A DNA stretch of 64,000 bases, from positions 682,001 to 746,000 of the forward strand of contig NZ_FQYP01000001.1 in assembly GCF_900141785.1 (NCBI RefSeq), read 5' to 3'. The position numbers were made by a program, and so were the translations under genes. Source of the stretch: Aquimarina spongiae (GTDB lineage Bacteria; Bacteroidota; Bacteroidia; Flavobacteriales; Flavobacteriaceae). This document shows positions 1 through 9,401 of the stretch, in pieces (the stretch's first letter is position 1; every line of letters begins with the position of its first letter). The notes beneath the pieces are model-generated. The model saw only the letters and a list, made by a program, of their open reading frames with translations. It did not search any database and was not told where the DNA came from.

Positions 1-570
1 CGCGATACTAAACAACAACATCATAATCGCTGTTCCTCCAACGGCTTGTACAAGTCCTGGATGAGCCTTGGTAGTACTCTCTTTGATCAAGGAGGTCGTT
101 TTAAGTTGTACAGTATTGGTTGGATCTACTTTACCAAGATGATACTTTAAACCTTCTGTCAAAACAGAAAGTACAATTCGCATCTGTAAATCTCTGGCCG
201 CGTCATATTTCAATTCTACAGGTAGACTTTTACCTTTAGTAACTGCTTCAGAAAATCCTTTTTCAAAAACTAAAGCGCCTACATTCTTTCCTTTCTTTAC
301 CAAATCCAAAGCTTCCTGTTCTTGTGACGGGATCAAACGAATAGTAGGCATGGCATCAAGCTTTGTGATCAATTCCTGAGAAGTGGTAGTACTATCTTTA
401 TCTACCACTAAAACACCCAAAGGCTTTGGTGCACTCTTCTTTTTGGCCACTCCACCAAATGCAAAAGCAAAAAGTGTTATCATAATAATGGGTAGTAGAA
501 AAGTAATCAGAATTCCTTTTTTGTCTGAAAAGTATAGTCTTAAGTCTTTTTTGAGAAGTGTAAGGATCAT
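1..570 (-). CDS. ABC-2 type transporter permease (partial, C-terminus outside window)
   Basis: Reading the minus strand from an ATG at 568-570 gives an open frame to the window edge (190 codons). It begins MILTLLKKDLRLYFSDKKG and continues with a hydrophobic segment (ILITFLLPIIMITLFAFAFGG) and a long extracytoplasmic stretch. This is the usual N-terminal plan of ABC-2 permeases: one membrane helix, then a large soluble domain, then a C-terminal membrane domain that starts near the window edge. The gene lies 33 bp downstream of the ATPase gene on the same strand, so the two probably form one exporter. The substrate cannot be told from sequence. The missing 3' part lies to the left of the window. 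Confidence 0.8.
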   Translation of the reverse strand, partial: MILTLLKKDLRLYFSDKKGILITFLLPIIMITLFAFAFGGVAKKKSAPKPLGVLVVDKDSTTTSQELITKLDAMPTIRLIPSQEQEALDLVKKGKNVGALVFEKGFSEAVTKGKSLPVELKYDAARDLQMRIVLSVLTEGLKYHLGKVDPTNTVQLKTTSLIKESTTKAHPGLVQAVGGTAIMMLLFSIA

Positions 571-603
571 AATTGTGGTTTTTGTAATTGATGGATGCAG
601 TGG

Positions 604-1524
604 TTAATCTCTTAGTTGTTTTCCGGTTAGGTGTAAAAAGATAGCTTCCAAGTTTACTTTGTTCAGCTGTATATCTTTAATTGATAATTGCAATTCATTG
701 CTCACCGTAATCACGTTAGAAAGCTCTTGTACTGAACCCTCTATGCATATCTTATTTTTATCAGCGTTTATAGAGTAGGGAAGCAGCTTTTGCAATTCCT
801 GCAAGTTGTTTTCTGAAAGCAAACTATATTCTAACTGAATACTTTCCTTAGTGGGCACCAATTCTTTTAGTTCTGTTTGTGTGCCTTGGGCAATGATTTT
901 TCCAGAATCTATAATCGCAATTCGATCGCATAAACGTTCTACTTCTTCCATATAGTGAGTAGTATAGACAATTGTCATCCCTTGTTCATTTAAGGTTTCT
1001 ATAACTTCAAAAATATGGTTCCTACTTTGTGGATCAATCCCTACCGTGGGTTCGTCCATAAACAACACTTTCGGTTGATGTAAGAGAGCAGCAGCAATAT
1101 TAATTCTTCGTTTCATCCCTCCAGAATAGGTTTTGATCAAATCCTTCTTTCGGTCTAACAATCCTATCAATTCTAAAGTAGTATGGATTCTTTCTTTTAA
1201 TACATCTTTTTGAATACCATATAGGTTGCCCCAAAACATCAGGTTTTGGTATGCAGAAAGCTCTTCGTACAATGATATCTCCTGGGGTACCACACCAATC
1301 AACTGCTTACAAGCCGAAGGATGATCATTTGTAGCTATCCCATCAATATAAATGCTTCCTTCATCACTTTTTATGATGGTACTCATCATATGAAGAGTCG
1401 TGGATTTTCCAGCTCCATTCGGTCCTAAAAATCCAAAGATTTCTCCTTTGTTGATCGTAAAACTAATATCATTTACTGCCTGTATGTTTTGAAAGGATTT
1501 GGATAAGTTTTGTACTTGAATCAT
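604..1524 (-). CDS. ABC transporter ATP-binding protein
   Basis: This 306-residue ATPase energises the exporter whose permease follows it. Visible motifs are Walker A GPNGAGKS (34-41), a Q-loop Gln81, signature YSGGM (133-137), Walker B LFMDEP (about 154-159) and the switch His190. The roughly 100 residues after the nucleotide-binding domain match the C-terminal extension of the CcmA/DrrA-type subfamily that pairs with ABC-2 permeases. Typical roles are drug, lipid or polysaccharide export; none is indicated here. It is the first gene of the pair, with an ATG start. Confidence 0.9.
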   Translation of the reverse strand: MIQVQNLSKSFQNIQAVNDISFTINKGEIFGFLGPNGAGKSTTLHMMSTIIKSDEGSIYIDGIATNDHPSACKQLIGVVPQEISLYEELSAYQNLMFWGNLYGIQKDVLKERIHTTLELIGLLDRKKDLIKTYSGGMKRRINIAAALLHQPKVLFMDEPTVGIDPQSRNHIFEVIETLNEQGMTIVYTTHYMEEVERLCDRIAIIDSGKIIAQGTQTELKELVPTKESIQLEYSLLSENNLQELQKLLPYSINADKNKICIEGSVQELSNVITVSNELQLSIKDIQLNKVNLEAIFLHLTGKQLRD

Positions 1525-1645
1525 GGTTAGTTGTTCGTTACTATTGATGATTCAAATATCGCAACGACAACGGTATTCAAATAAAGAATGTTACCGAATT
1601 GTAGGTTTTAAAAGATGAATTGTAAAATGTCCTTAGACAACGTAA

Positions 1646-2536
1646 TTAAATCTCCAGAAAATCTTCTTCGAAGCTGGAAATAAAGTCGGATATATACTTT
1701 TTATTACGTTGTTCCTTTCTGACCACCAGATAATGTGTGCGTCGTAATCCATTTTTACTGATACGTTTAAATATCAATTCTTTGGATAATTTAAAAGGTG
1801 TTAATTGCCATTTTGGAGCACACATAATTCCCATATTCGCCTGTATCATCGATAAAGTAATTTCAGTAAACGGAATTGCAGAAATTTTGATGGGATGTAT
1901 TTTGTTGGGTTTCAAAAAAAGTTCATACACAGCTACACCTTCAATGGGAAAAGAATTAATTAATAAATGAACATCACTAAAGTAACCTGCTTCCAAATAT
2001 TCTAAATCAGATAATGCATGCTCTCTATGCATAATGGCGAAAATCTCATCTTTAAAAACAGGAATACTCGAAAGTCCGTCAGATTCTGGTTTTGAAGTTA
2101 CAATAGCAATATCAATATCATTTGATAGTACTTGTGATATGGTCTGATGGGTAGCACCAAGGGTAATGTCAATGTCAATTTCAGGATAGAGTATGCCCAT
2201 TTTTTGAATAAATGAAGGAATCGCATGAAAAAATGATTGACATTCGGCACTCAATTTGATCGTGCCTTTAGAACCTTCTTTAATATGTTTTATGGCTGTA
2301 AAACCTTCATCAATGTTACTGAATATTTTATTGGCTAATTTATAGAGCTCGATACCTTCTTGGGTTAACTCCCATTTATTTCTGGTTCTATGAAAAACCT
2401 TAAACCCCAACTGTTCTTCAAGATCTCTTAATTGATGACTTAGTGCAGATTGCGTTAAAAACAAACGCTCGGAAGAGTTTGCAAGATTGCCTTCTTCTTC
2501 AATGGTTTTGATCAATCTGAAATATTTTAACTCCAT
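1646..2536 (-). CDS. LysR-family transcriptional regulator (MetR-like)
   Basis: The protein has an N-terminal winged helix-turn-helix (MELKYFRLIKTIEEEGN, then SSERLFLTQSALSHQLRDLE) and a periplasmic-binding-like effector domain, about 296 residues in all. The reading frame continues 17 codons further upstream, to 2587. I prefer the internal ATG at 2534-2536 because LysR proteins start right at this helix. It is divergent from the racemase gene, with about 155 bp between the starts. LysR regulators commonly control a divergent neighbour, so the racemase is the likely target. The closest subfamily by eye is MetR, but the effector is unknown. Confidence 0.85.
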   Translation of the reverse strand: MELKYFRLIKTIEEEGNLANSSERLFLTQSALSHQLRDLEEQLGFKVFHRTRNKWELTQEGIELYKLANKIFSNIDEGFTAIKHIKEGSKGTIKLSAECQSFFHAIPSFIQKMGILYPEIDIDITLGATHQTISQVLSNDIDIAIVTSKPESDGLSSIPVFKDEIFAIMHREHALSDLEYLEAGYFSDVHLLINSFPIEGVAVYELFLKPNKIHPIKISAIPFTEITLSMIQANMGIMCAPKWQLTPFKLSKELIFKRISKNGLRRTHYLVVRKEQRNKKYISDFISSFEEDFLEI

Positions 2537-2692
2537 ATCATCAAAGATACGATACTTTATGCCTGGTCGTGGTTGAAAAAATTTCAACTAGTACCTCATG
2601 AGCCTTCAACCTAATTCTTTTAGAAACAGTAATTCTACCCATAATTTTGACATAAACAAGAAATAACGAAGCATAACTTAAACCAGATAAAA

Positions 2693-3391
2693 ATGAAAAC
2701 GATTGGACTTATTGGAGGAATGGGATGGGAGTCTTCTAAACTCTACTATGAACGTTTGAATAAAAAAGTGAATGAAGTTTTGGGAGGGTCACATTCTGCT
2801 AAAATCATTATGGTTTCAGTAGATTTTGATGAAATCGAAAAGCTAACCCATGCTCATCATTGGGAAGCTATAGCACAAATTGTGAAGAACAGTGCAAATC
2901 AATTAGAACAGGCAGGAGCGGATATGATCCTCCTGTGCACTAACCTAATTCATATTGTTAGTGATACTATTGTCGAGAATATCTCTGTACCGTTTCTGCA
3001 CATTGCGGATGCCACAGGTCAACTCATACAGGAACATAAAGCTAAAAAAATACTGCTATTGGGTACTAAGTACACCATGGAAAAAGATTTTTATACCAAA
3101 ACATTAGAAAATGATTATGGATTAGAAATTATAGTACCAGAAGCAAGAGAAAGAGCTGAGATTCATACTATCATTTACAAGGAATTATTAAAGGGCCTGT
3201 TTACACAAGCCTCAAAAAAAACAATTCTAGAAATTATTCATAAAGCACTGAAGCAGGGGGTAGAAGGTGTGATACTAGGGTGTACAGAACTGCCGATGCT
3301 GATTAAAGAAACCGATATAGATGTACCTACCTATGATACCGGAGCCATTCACGTAGACAAAGCCATATCAATGGCAATAAACACTCATTAA
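2693..3391 (+). CDS. Aspartate/glutamate racemase family protein
   Basis: This 232-residue cytosolic enzyme of the Asp/Glu/hydantoin racemase superfamily starts with GLIGGMGWESSKLYYERLN. It has the two catalytic cysteines of cofactor-independent amino acid racemases: Cys82 in LLCTN and Cys197 in LGCTEL. Length and motifs fit the YgeA/RacX group (broad-specificity amino acid racemase) rather than MurI. It probably makes D-amino acids; the substrate is not predictable. It lies divergent from a LysR gene and is followed by a terminator-like hairpin at about 3591. Confidence 0.85.
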   Translation: MKTIGLIGGMGWESSKLYYERLNKKVNEVLGGSHSAKIIMVSVDFDEIEKLTHAHHWEAIAQIVKNSANQLEQAGADMILLCTNLIHIVSDTIVENISVPFLHIADATGQLIQEHKAKKILLLGTKYTMEKDFYTKTLENDYGLEIIVPEARERAEIHTIIYKELLKGLFTQASKKTILEIIHKALKQGVEGVILGCTELPMLIKETDIDVPTYDTGAIHVDKAISMAINTH

Positions 3392-3401
3392 AACTATAAT
3401 T

Positions 3402-3584
3402 ATGGAAGCATGTAAACTAGAATACAATTGCGAGATACAAGTGCACAAAAGATCAAAAGTGAATCACATTTTTATAAAAGCTTTTACATATTACATCAAC
3501 ACGATGAGTACATTGTTTTTTAGTGATGTTGATTGCCATTGCGGATATAATACAGTTGCCAGAGGCATAATGATCCATAAATAA
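3402..3584 (+). CDS. Small hypothetical protein, 60 aa
   Basis: This open frame starts 10 bp after the racemase stop and ends just before a terminator-like hairpin, so it would be in the racemase transcript. It has four cysteines, including CHC near the C-terminus, and no recognisable domain or membrane segment. The composition is not strongly protein-like. It could be a real small gene or untranslated 3' RNA. Confidence 0.3.
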   Translation: MEACKLEYNCEIQVHKRSKVNHIFIKAFTYYINTMSTLFFSDVDCHCGYNTVARGIMIHK

Positions 3585-3590
3585 GAAAGA

Positions 3591-3627
3591 AGTAGTAATT
3601 GAATTTATTTCAATCCTACTTTTATTT
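3591..3627 (+). terminator. Hairpin followed by T-rich tract
   Basis: AGTAGTAATTGAA (3591-3603) pairs imperfectly with TTCAATCCTACT (3609-3620) across a 5-base loop, with TTTATTT directly after. This is the form of an intrinsic terminator for the racemase transcript. Confidence 0.5.
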
Positions 3628-3696
3628 ATCTCAATTTCAAGATTATTTAAACTCCATATATGGCTTTAGATTAGCCAAAACCAATATAGCTAGATT

Positions 3697-4551
3697 ATGA
3701 AAACAACTTCTCTCTTATCTATATCAGGAGTATTCTTTATGCTCTTTACCGGTATTACCTTTTCTCAAAACCAACCGTTAAAAAACCATCTGCTTTTTTA
3801 TAGTTCTTTTGATGGAAAACCTACCGCTGATATATCCTCAGGAGATGTAATGATCTATACTGCTAAGAACTATAAAGAATCAGCGAATGCTATACCTGGT
3901 ATTCATGACCCAAATGTTGTTTTAGCCAAAGATGAGGGGCTGTTTGGGGATGCTTTGCACTTCAAACAGGCCAAAACCTCTGCTGTTTTTTATAAAGCCT
4001 ATAAAAATGTGGAGTACAGTACTACCTCATGGAATGGTACGGTATCTTTTTGGTTGCGATTGGATCCTAACAAAGATTTAGCACCTGGTTATTGTGATCC
4101 TATATGCATAACGGATGTAAGATATAACGATGCAGCCTTATGGGTAGATTTTACAGATCATGACCCAAGGAAATTCAGATTAGGAGCTATGGGAGATCTA
4201 AACATTTGGAACCCAAACAACGAAAACAATGAAGTAGAGTGGAATAAACGTACAGTTACAGTCAACCAACCTCCCTTCTTAACTAAAAAATGGACATATG
4301 TCGCTATTACTTTTTCAAAAGTAAATACAAATGCCTCTGAGTTTAAGCTTTATATCAATGGTAATTACCAAGGAATGATAAAAGATATTAATGATCCGTT
4401 TACATGGGAAGCGGAAAAGGCAAAAATCATGTTAGGCTTGGGGTACATTGGCTTCATGGATGAACTTGCTATTTTTGATAAACCACTAAATGCGCAAGAA
4501 GTACAATTGGTCTTTGAATTAAAAGATGGGCTGAAAACTATATTGAACTAA
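3697..4551 (+). CDS. Secreted LamG-like (concanavalin A-fold) domain protein
   Basis: The 284-residue protein begins with a signal peptide (about 1-23, cleavage near TFSQ/NQ). The rest looks like one LamG/jelly-roll domain: SSFDGKPTADISSGD at the start, FWLRLDPN and KWTYVAITFSK in the middle, YINGNYQG, then GYIGFMDELAIFDKPLNAQEV at the end. That last pattern closes LamG_3 domains. Such proteins bind or decorate polysaccharide and often sit beside catalytic domains, but no catalytic domain is present here. It is a single gene, facing the LytTR operon tail to tail. Confidence 0.75.
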   Translation: MKTTSLLSISGVFFMLFTGITFSQNQPLKNHLLFYSSFDGKPTADISSGDVMIYTAKNYKESANAIPGIHDPNVVLAKDEGLFGDALHFKQAKTSAVFYKAYKNVEYSTTSWNGTVSFWLRLDPNKDLAPGYCDPICITDVRYNDAALWVDFTDHDPRKFRLGAMGDLNIWNPNNENNEVEWNKRTVTVNQPPFLTKKWTYVAITFSKVNTNASEFKLYINGNYQGMIKDINDPFTWEAEKAKIMLGLGYIGFMDELAIFDKPLNAQEVQLVFELKDGLKTILN

Positions 4552-4586
4552 ACTCTATAAAACACTTTGTCAAATGCCGATAATTT

Positions 4587-5285
4587 TTACTTCAATAATT
4601 TAATAATGTCTTTATATGAATTACCAATGGGAATCTCCATACCTCCTAATAAGATTACATCTTTTGAGGTTAATGCGGCTATCTTCTTGGTATTAATGAT
4701 GTACGACCTATGTACTCTCAAAAAATGATTAGGTAGTCGTAATACAAAAGCGCTTATTTTATCTTTGGTGGTAATAATATCTTTAGTGGTATGTATGCGA
4801 ACATAATCTTTTATGCTGTCGACAAACAAAATAGTAGCAAACTCGATTCTTATCATTTTTTTATTCGAGTTTACGTAAATGTGATCTACTATGGCTTCTG
4901 AAGAGGAATTGGATAAAGGTAGCATATTTGCTTGCAAAGCCCTGTATTTATTGATCGTTTTATAGAATCGAATAAAAGATATTGGCTTTAATAAATAATC
5001 AATGATATCTAATTCATAACCTTCCAAAGCATATTGTCTGTAGGCCGTTGTTAATACTACTTTGGGTTGTATGATAGTATTTTTTATAAAATCAATTCCT
5101 GTTACTACAGGCATTTGTATATCTAAAAACAAAAGATCTATACCGTTACTTTGCAGAAAATGCCCTGCATCTATTGGGTTATCAAATGTAGCAACTAGCT
5201 CAAGATCCGGTACTTTTTGGATATGATTTTCTAGTACCTTTATGGCTAACGGCTCATCATCTACAACCATACATTTTATAATCAT
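4587..5285 (-). CDS. LytTR-family response regulator (pair 1)
   Basis: The 232 residues contain a receiver domain (acidic pocket DDE at 9-11, phospho-acceptor Asp55 in LFLDIQMP, Lys100 in LLKP) followed by a LytTR DNA-binding domain (about 130-232, with VDSIKDYVRIHT and LRVHRSYIINTKKI). It lies 1 bp after the histidine kinase gene and is surely co-transcribed with it. It would act as a DNA-binding regulator; the targets are unknown. Two more such pairs occur within 14 kb. Confidence 0.92.
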   Translation of the reverse strand: MIIKCMVVDDEPLAIKVLENHIQKVPDLELVATFDNPIDAGHFLQSNGIDLLFLDIQMPVVTGIDFIKNTIIQPKVVLTTAYRQYALEGYELDIIDYLLKPISFIRFYKTINKYRALQANMLPLSNSSSEAIVDHIYVNSNKKMIRIEFATILFVDSIKDYVRIHTTKDIITTKDKISAFVLRLPNHFLRVHRSYIINTKKIAALTSKDVILLGGMEIPIGNSYKDIIKLLK

Positions 5286-5286
5286 A

Positions 5287-6363
5287 TTATTGCAAATTAA
5301 TCTTTAGTTCTACTTGAAAATCATGATCTGTTTTGATGCTTTCCAAATCGTAGTTATTTTTATAATTAAGCTCTAACTGTCTTTCCGAATTCAAAAATCC
5401 AATTCCTTGCCGTGATTGATCAGTGACCATATTTTGTTCGTTATAAGATAATGTATTATAGACGGTAAAGCAAAGTTGGTCTTTGTTGGTGGTCAGTTCA
5501 ATTTTAATAACTGAATCTTTCAAGGTAGTACTCGCTCCATGTTTAAATGCATTTTCTACAAAGGATATCAGGATCAAAGGAGCGATCATCACATTGGGAT
5601 CATGTAGATGATAGGTAAAATCCAAACTTAACTTATCTCCATAACGTAGGGACTCGAGATCTATATAATCCTGTATCAAGGAAATTTCGTTGAGTACAGG
5701 AACTTCAGGATCTTTACATTGGTACAGCATATAATCAAGTATATCTGATAATTTGAGAACAACTTCTGGCGCTTTTTCAGATTTTTCCAGGGTTAGTGAA
5801 TACAAATTATTCAAGGTATTAAATAGAAAGTGCGGATTGGTTTGTGCTTTCAGAAATTTAAGTTCAGTATTCGCTTTTTCCTTTTGTAATACTTCAAATT
5901 GATGTCGTTCTTCAAAGCGATCTTTAAAGGCTTTTGTCATTAGCATTAAAAACACAAAGACATATACAGATGGAAAATACACTACTGCCAAATGAAACGG
6001 AGCAGTAATGATATCCAACAAACTAGTATATTTATAGTATTGGGGAACAAAAATTTTGGTCAAATGATCACCGAGAACCTTTGACATGAATAAAAGCATA
6101 TATGCCGATACCAAAAAGGACACTCCAAAGCTGAAATATTTCTTTTTAAACAACAATTTGGGTACCTGGTAATAGATCAATAAATAACTGGCAATTAACT
6201 GTGCTGGTAAAAAACTAAATCCACTAATCAAGGTCTTTTTAACACTAGCATCGTTTAATGCTGCCAATATGGGTAAACTGATAAATAATAAAAACCAAAA
6301 TATAAGGTGAGAAACGACTCTATTTTGAATGACCCAATCGATCAAGTGCTTTCTTTTAACCAT
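5287..6363 (-). CDS. LytS-like sensor histidine kinase (pair 1)
   Basis: The 358-residue membrane kinase has four predicted membrane helices (about 17-35, 48-66, 78-97, 121-144). A short coiled linker follows, then the His_kinase domain with QTNPHFLFNTLNNLYSL (acceptor His178) and a HATPase_c domain (LISFVENAFKHGA, QGIGFLNSERQLEL). There is no separate extracellular sensor domain. It is divergent from the PD40 lipoprotein gene at 6585, with 221 bp between the starts. Confidence 0.92.
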   Translation of the reverse strand: MVKRKHLIDWVIQNRVVSHLIFWFLLFISLPILAALNDASVKKTLISGFSFLPAQLIASYLLIYYQVPKLLFKKKYFSFGVSFLVSAYMLLFMSKVLGDHLTKIFVPQYYKYTSLLDIITAPFHLAVVYFPSVYVFVFLMLMTKAFKDRFEERHQFEVLQKEKANTELKFLKAQTNPHFLFNTLNNLYSLTLEKSEKAPEVVLKLSDILDYMLYQCKDPEVPVLNEISLIQDYIDLESLRYGDKLSLDFTYHLHDPNVMIAPLILISFVENAFKHGASTTLKDSVIKIELTTNKDQLCFTVYNTLSYNEQNMVTDQSRQGIGFLNSERQLELNYKNNYDLESIKTDHDFQVELKINLQ

Positions 6364-6584
6364 AGTGCCTAAATATATAAAATAAGACTCGAGCTTTTCT
6401 TCAAAAAAGATGAATCTTGATCATCTATGGCTCAATATTCTTTTTTGACGGACAAAACCCGTTTTCTGTTGATAATAAGTATATATCTTAAAGAAACCTT
6501 TTTTCGTCTATTTTTTATTTTTTCAAGGGATTCGCTCTATATGTTTGTCATCAATAGTGCATAACAACATACTATTCTAAAAAC

Positions 6585-7556
6585 ATGAAATTCATCAAGA
6601 CTTTAACTATTTTCACTATTCTGCTCATTCTCATTGTTGCTTGTAAGAGTAATGAACAATCAAATCTAGCCTTACTAAGCAATCAAATTCCAACAGATAC
6701 TCCATTGGTTTTTGCGCCAGATATAATTTCAATTGACGATCACGCTTCCGCTTCGATAACATTTAATCCAGATATGACCGAACTGTTTCTCAATCATAGA
6801 AAACAAGGAAAAAACTATAACATCTATACCATGAAATTCCTTGATGGCAAATGGTCAAAACTAGAACTAGCGCCCTTTTCAACCAATTTGGAGTATTTGG
6901 ATTTTCATCCTCGATTTACAACCAAAGGAGACCGCCTTTATTTTGGAAGTACAAGACCCGTCCCTGATACACTTTCAGAATCAATTAAGAGTAAAAGGCT
7001 GCATCAATGGTACGTTGAAAGAACTGAGAATGGGAATTGGAGTGATCCCATTCTGATGGGAGAACCGTTTATAGATCGCTACATCATGGGTGCGGCACCT
7101 TCTGAAAATGGTAATTTGTATTTTACTTCTGGCACGAGAACTGAAGAAGAGGGCATCTATTATACCATCAATCAGCATGGTGAATATGATTCTATTAAGA
7201 GAATGGACGATGTAATCAATACGAACGGTAAATTTATTGCACACCCATACATTGCTCCAGACGAAAGCTACCTTATTTACGATTCTGAAAAGGCTTCAGA
7301 ACCTAATAATACCAATCTGTTCATCAGTTTTAAAATCAATGGTACTTGGACAAAATCTTATAGTTTAGGCCCCAAAATAAACACGGAACTAGCTGATGGA
7401 ACTGGTACAGTCTCCCCTGATGGTAAATATTTATTTTTCTCCAGGAGTGAAAAAAAAACAAAGGAGGATGGAAGCACTTATTGGGTATCAACGATGTATT
7501 GGATGGACTTTATCATGTTAAAAAAAGAAATTCTTAAGAATATAAACAGCAACTAA
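6585..7556 (+). CDS. PD40-type beta-propeller lipoprotein
   Basis: The 323-residue protein has a lipoprotein signal with lipobox LIVAC (Cys20). Blades resembling WD40-like PD40 repeats follow: FNPDMTELFLNHRK, FTTKGDRLYFGSTRP, PSENGNLYFTSGTR, IAPDESYLIYDSE and VSPDGKYLFFSRS. It is likely anchored on the periplasmic or outer-membrane side. The family occurs in envelope and OmpA/TolB-like contexts, and its ligands are unknown. It is followed 2 bp later by a related two-unit protein and is divergent from kinase pair 1. Confidence 0.82.
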   Translation: MKFIKTLTIFTILLILIVACKSNEQSNLALLSNQIPTDTPLVFAPDIISIDDHASASITFNPDMTELFLNHRKQGKNYNIYTMKFLDGKWSKLELAPFSTNLEYLDFHPRFTTKGDRLYFGSTRPVPDTLSESIKSKRLHQWYVERTENGNWSDPILMGEPFIDRYIMGAAPSENGNLYFTSGTRTEEEGIYYTINQHGEYDSIKRMDDVINTNGKFIAHPYIAPDESYLIYDSEKASEPNNTNLFISFKINGTWTKSYSLGPKINTELADGTGTVSPDGKYLFFSRSEKKTKEDGSTYWVSTMYWMDFIMLKKEILKNINSN

Positions 7557-7558
7557 TA

Positions 7559-9295
7559 ATGAAAAAAAACAATTTCATACTTATACTCATTGGGATATTA
7601 AACTTAACGGTTTACAACATTTGGAGTCAGCAATCGAATAGTAATCAAATATCTACTTCAGAGAATGCTTATTTAGGTCAACAACCACCAGGACTGACCC
7701 CAGAATTGTTTGCACCAGATATGATTTCTACAAAAGAACACCTCGAGATCGAAGGGGTATTTGCACCTGGGATGAAAGAGTTTTATTTTACAAGACAGGT
7801 GCAGGGAGAAAAGCCTAAAACACATGTATTTCAATTAAAAAATAACACCTGGCAAGAATCTTATGCTATACCACGTACAGGCGAAGTTGCAATTTCTACT
7901 GATGGAAATACAATGTATTTGGGTAATGAATACAAAACTCGAAAAAACTCAGGGTGGTCTAACCAAAAAAGTCTGGGATCCTCTTTCAAAAAATACCCTA
8001 TCATGCGGCTTACAGCTTCGTCAAAAAGCACTTATGTTTTTGATGAACGAGATACTATTGGTACTATCCGATACTCTAGATTGGTCAATGGTAAGCGAGA
8101 AACCCCCAGGACATTTACAAAGGAAATTAATACCGGAACTTGGGTAGCACATCCCTTTATTGCACCTGATGAAAGCTACATCATCTGGGATGCCGAGCGC
8201 AAAGGAGGATATGGCGATTCTGACCTATATATCAGTTTTCGTAAAAAAGATGGTGCATGGGGCCCTGCGATCAATATGGGTAAAGAGATTAACTCCAAAT
8301 ATGAAGATGCCTTTGGTAGTGTAACCCCAGATGGAAAATATTTCTTCTTTCATAGAGTACACATAAGTGAAGAAGGGTTTGCAAAAAGTCATGCCAATAT
8401 CTATTGGGTAGATGCCAAGGTTATCGAAAATCTAAAAACCAAAGCTAAGGAACAACAACCTTCGAATAAGGGTACTGCAGCTATCCAAAACCCATATCTA
8501 GGTCAAAAACCACCAGGTAGAACTCCAGAACGTTTTGCTCCAGGAATCGTTGCTAAATTGAATTGGGAGTATGGAGGAACATTTACTCCCGATATGAAGG
8601 AGTTTTACTTTTTACGGGAAGTAGGGGAGAAAGAAGAGGATAAAAAAATGGAATTTGTGGTGTTTCAGTATAAAGACAATCAATGGGAAGAGTCTGTAAT
8701 ATCTCCCAGAGTTGGGCAACCTTTTATTGCTCCAGATGGCAGAACCATGCATTTAGGAAGAAGATATAAAGAGCGCACCGAGACTGGTGAATGGTCTGAG
8801 ATTAAAAAACTGGGATCTCTCTTTGAAGAGATTAGAATCATGCGGCTCACGGCATCCTCAAAAGGCACCTATGTTTTTGATGAGGTAGGAATGCCAGGCG
8901 GAAATGGCATTATTAGATATTCCCGGTTAATTGATGGAAAACGCGAAGCTCCAAAACCATTTGAAAAACAGATTAATACCGGTAAGATGAATGCACATCC
9001 CTTTATCGCTCCAGACGAATCCTATATCCTTTGGGACGGAAGAAGAGAAAGTGGTTTTGGTAATTCTGACATCTATGTAAGTTTTAAACAACCTGATGGC
9101 TCATGGGGAGAAGCAATTAACCTGGGTGAAACCATCAACACTGAAGCTTGGGAAGCGGCGGCCAGTGTAACCCCAGATGGTAAATATTTGTTCTTTAATC
9201 GAAATGTGGGTAAAGTGAAAGCAACCGACAAATATGATAATATTGACATCTTCTGGGTAGATGCTCAGATTATCGAAAAACTAAGACCTAAATAG
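7559..9295 (+). CDS. Secreted PD40 protein with two tandem propeller units
   Basis: The 578-residue protein has a signal peptide (about 1-23) and is an internal duplication. Unit 1 begins YLGQQPPGLTPELFAPDM near residue 38 and ends IYWVDAKVIENLK. Unit 2 begins YLGQKPPGRTPERFAPG near residue 312 and ends IFWVDAQIIEKLRPK. Each carries blades of the IAPDESYI and VTPDGKYFFF type. It lies 2 bp after the gene before it, so they are in one operon. The same opening and closing signatures recur in the lipoprotein at 25188. Function is unknown. Confidence 0.8.
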   Translation: MKKNNFILILIGILNLTVYNIWSQQSNSNQISTSENAYLGQQPPGLTPELFAPDMISTKEHLEIEGVFAPGMKEFYFTRQVQGEKPKTHVFQLKNNTWQESYAIPRTGEVAISTDGNTMYLGNEYKTRKNSGWSNQKSLGSSFKKYPIMRLTASSKSTYVFDERDTIGTIRYSRLVNGKRETPRTFTKEINTGTWVAHPFIAPDESYIIWDAERKGGYGDSDLYISFRKKDGAWGPAINMGKEINSKYEDAFGSVTPDGKYFFFHRVHISEEGFAKSHANIYWVDAKVIENLKTKAKEQQPSNKGTAAIQNPYLGQKPPGRTPERFAPGIVAKLNWEYGGTFTPDMKEFYFLREVGEKEEDKKMEFVVFQYKDNQWEESVISPRVGQPFIAPDGRTMHLGRRYKERTETGEWSEIKKLGSLFEEIRIMRLTASSKGTYVFDEVGMPGGNGIIRYSRLIDGKREAPKPFEKQINTGKMNAHPFIAPDESYILWDGRRESGFGNSDIYVSFKQPDGSWGEAINLGETINTEAWEAAASVTPDGKYLFFNRNVGKVKATDKYDNIDIFWVDAQIIEKLRPK

Positions 9296-9336
9296 TATCT
9301 TTTGAATTGAAATAGTCTGTAGATGCACTTTCTACC

Positions 9337-9376
9337 GTAATATCCAGAACAGTTTAATGTGTGTTCTGGATATTAC
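9337..9376. terminator. Perfect 15-bp inverted repeat between convergent genes
   Basis: GTAATATCCAGAACA (9337-9351) and its exact complement TGTTCTGGATATTAC (9362-9376) flank a 10-base loop. The repeat sits between the convergent genes ending at 9295 and 9402. It lacks a strong T-tract on either side but is a likely bidirectional transcription end. Confidence 0.6.
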
Positions 9377-9401
9377 ATGATACTTTTGATTTCTAAGAAG
9401 T

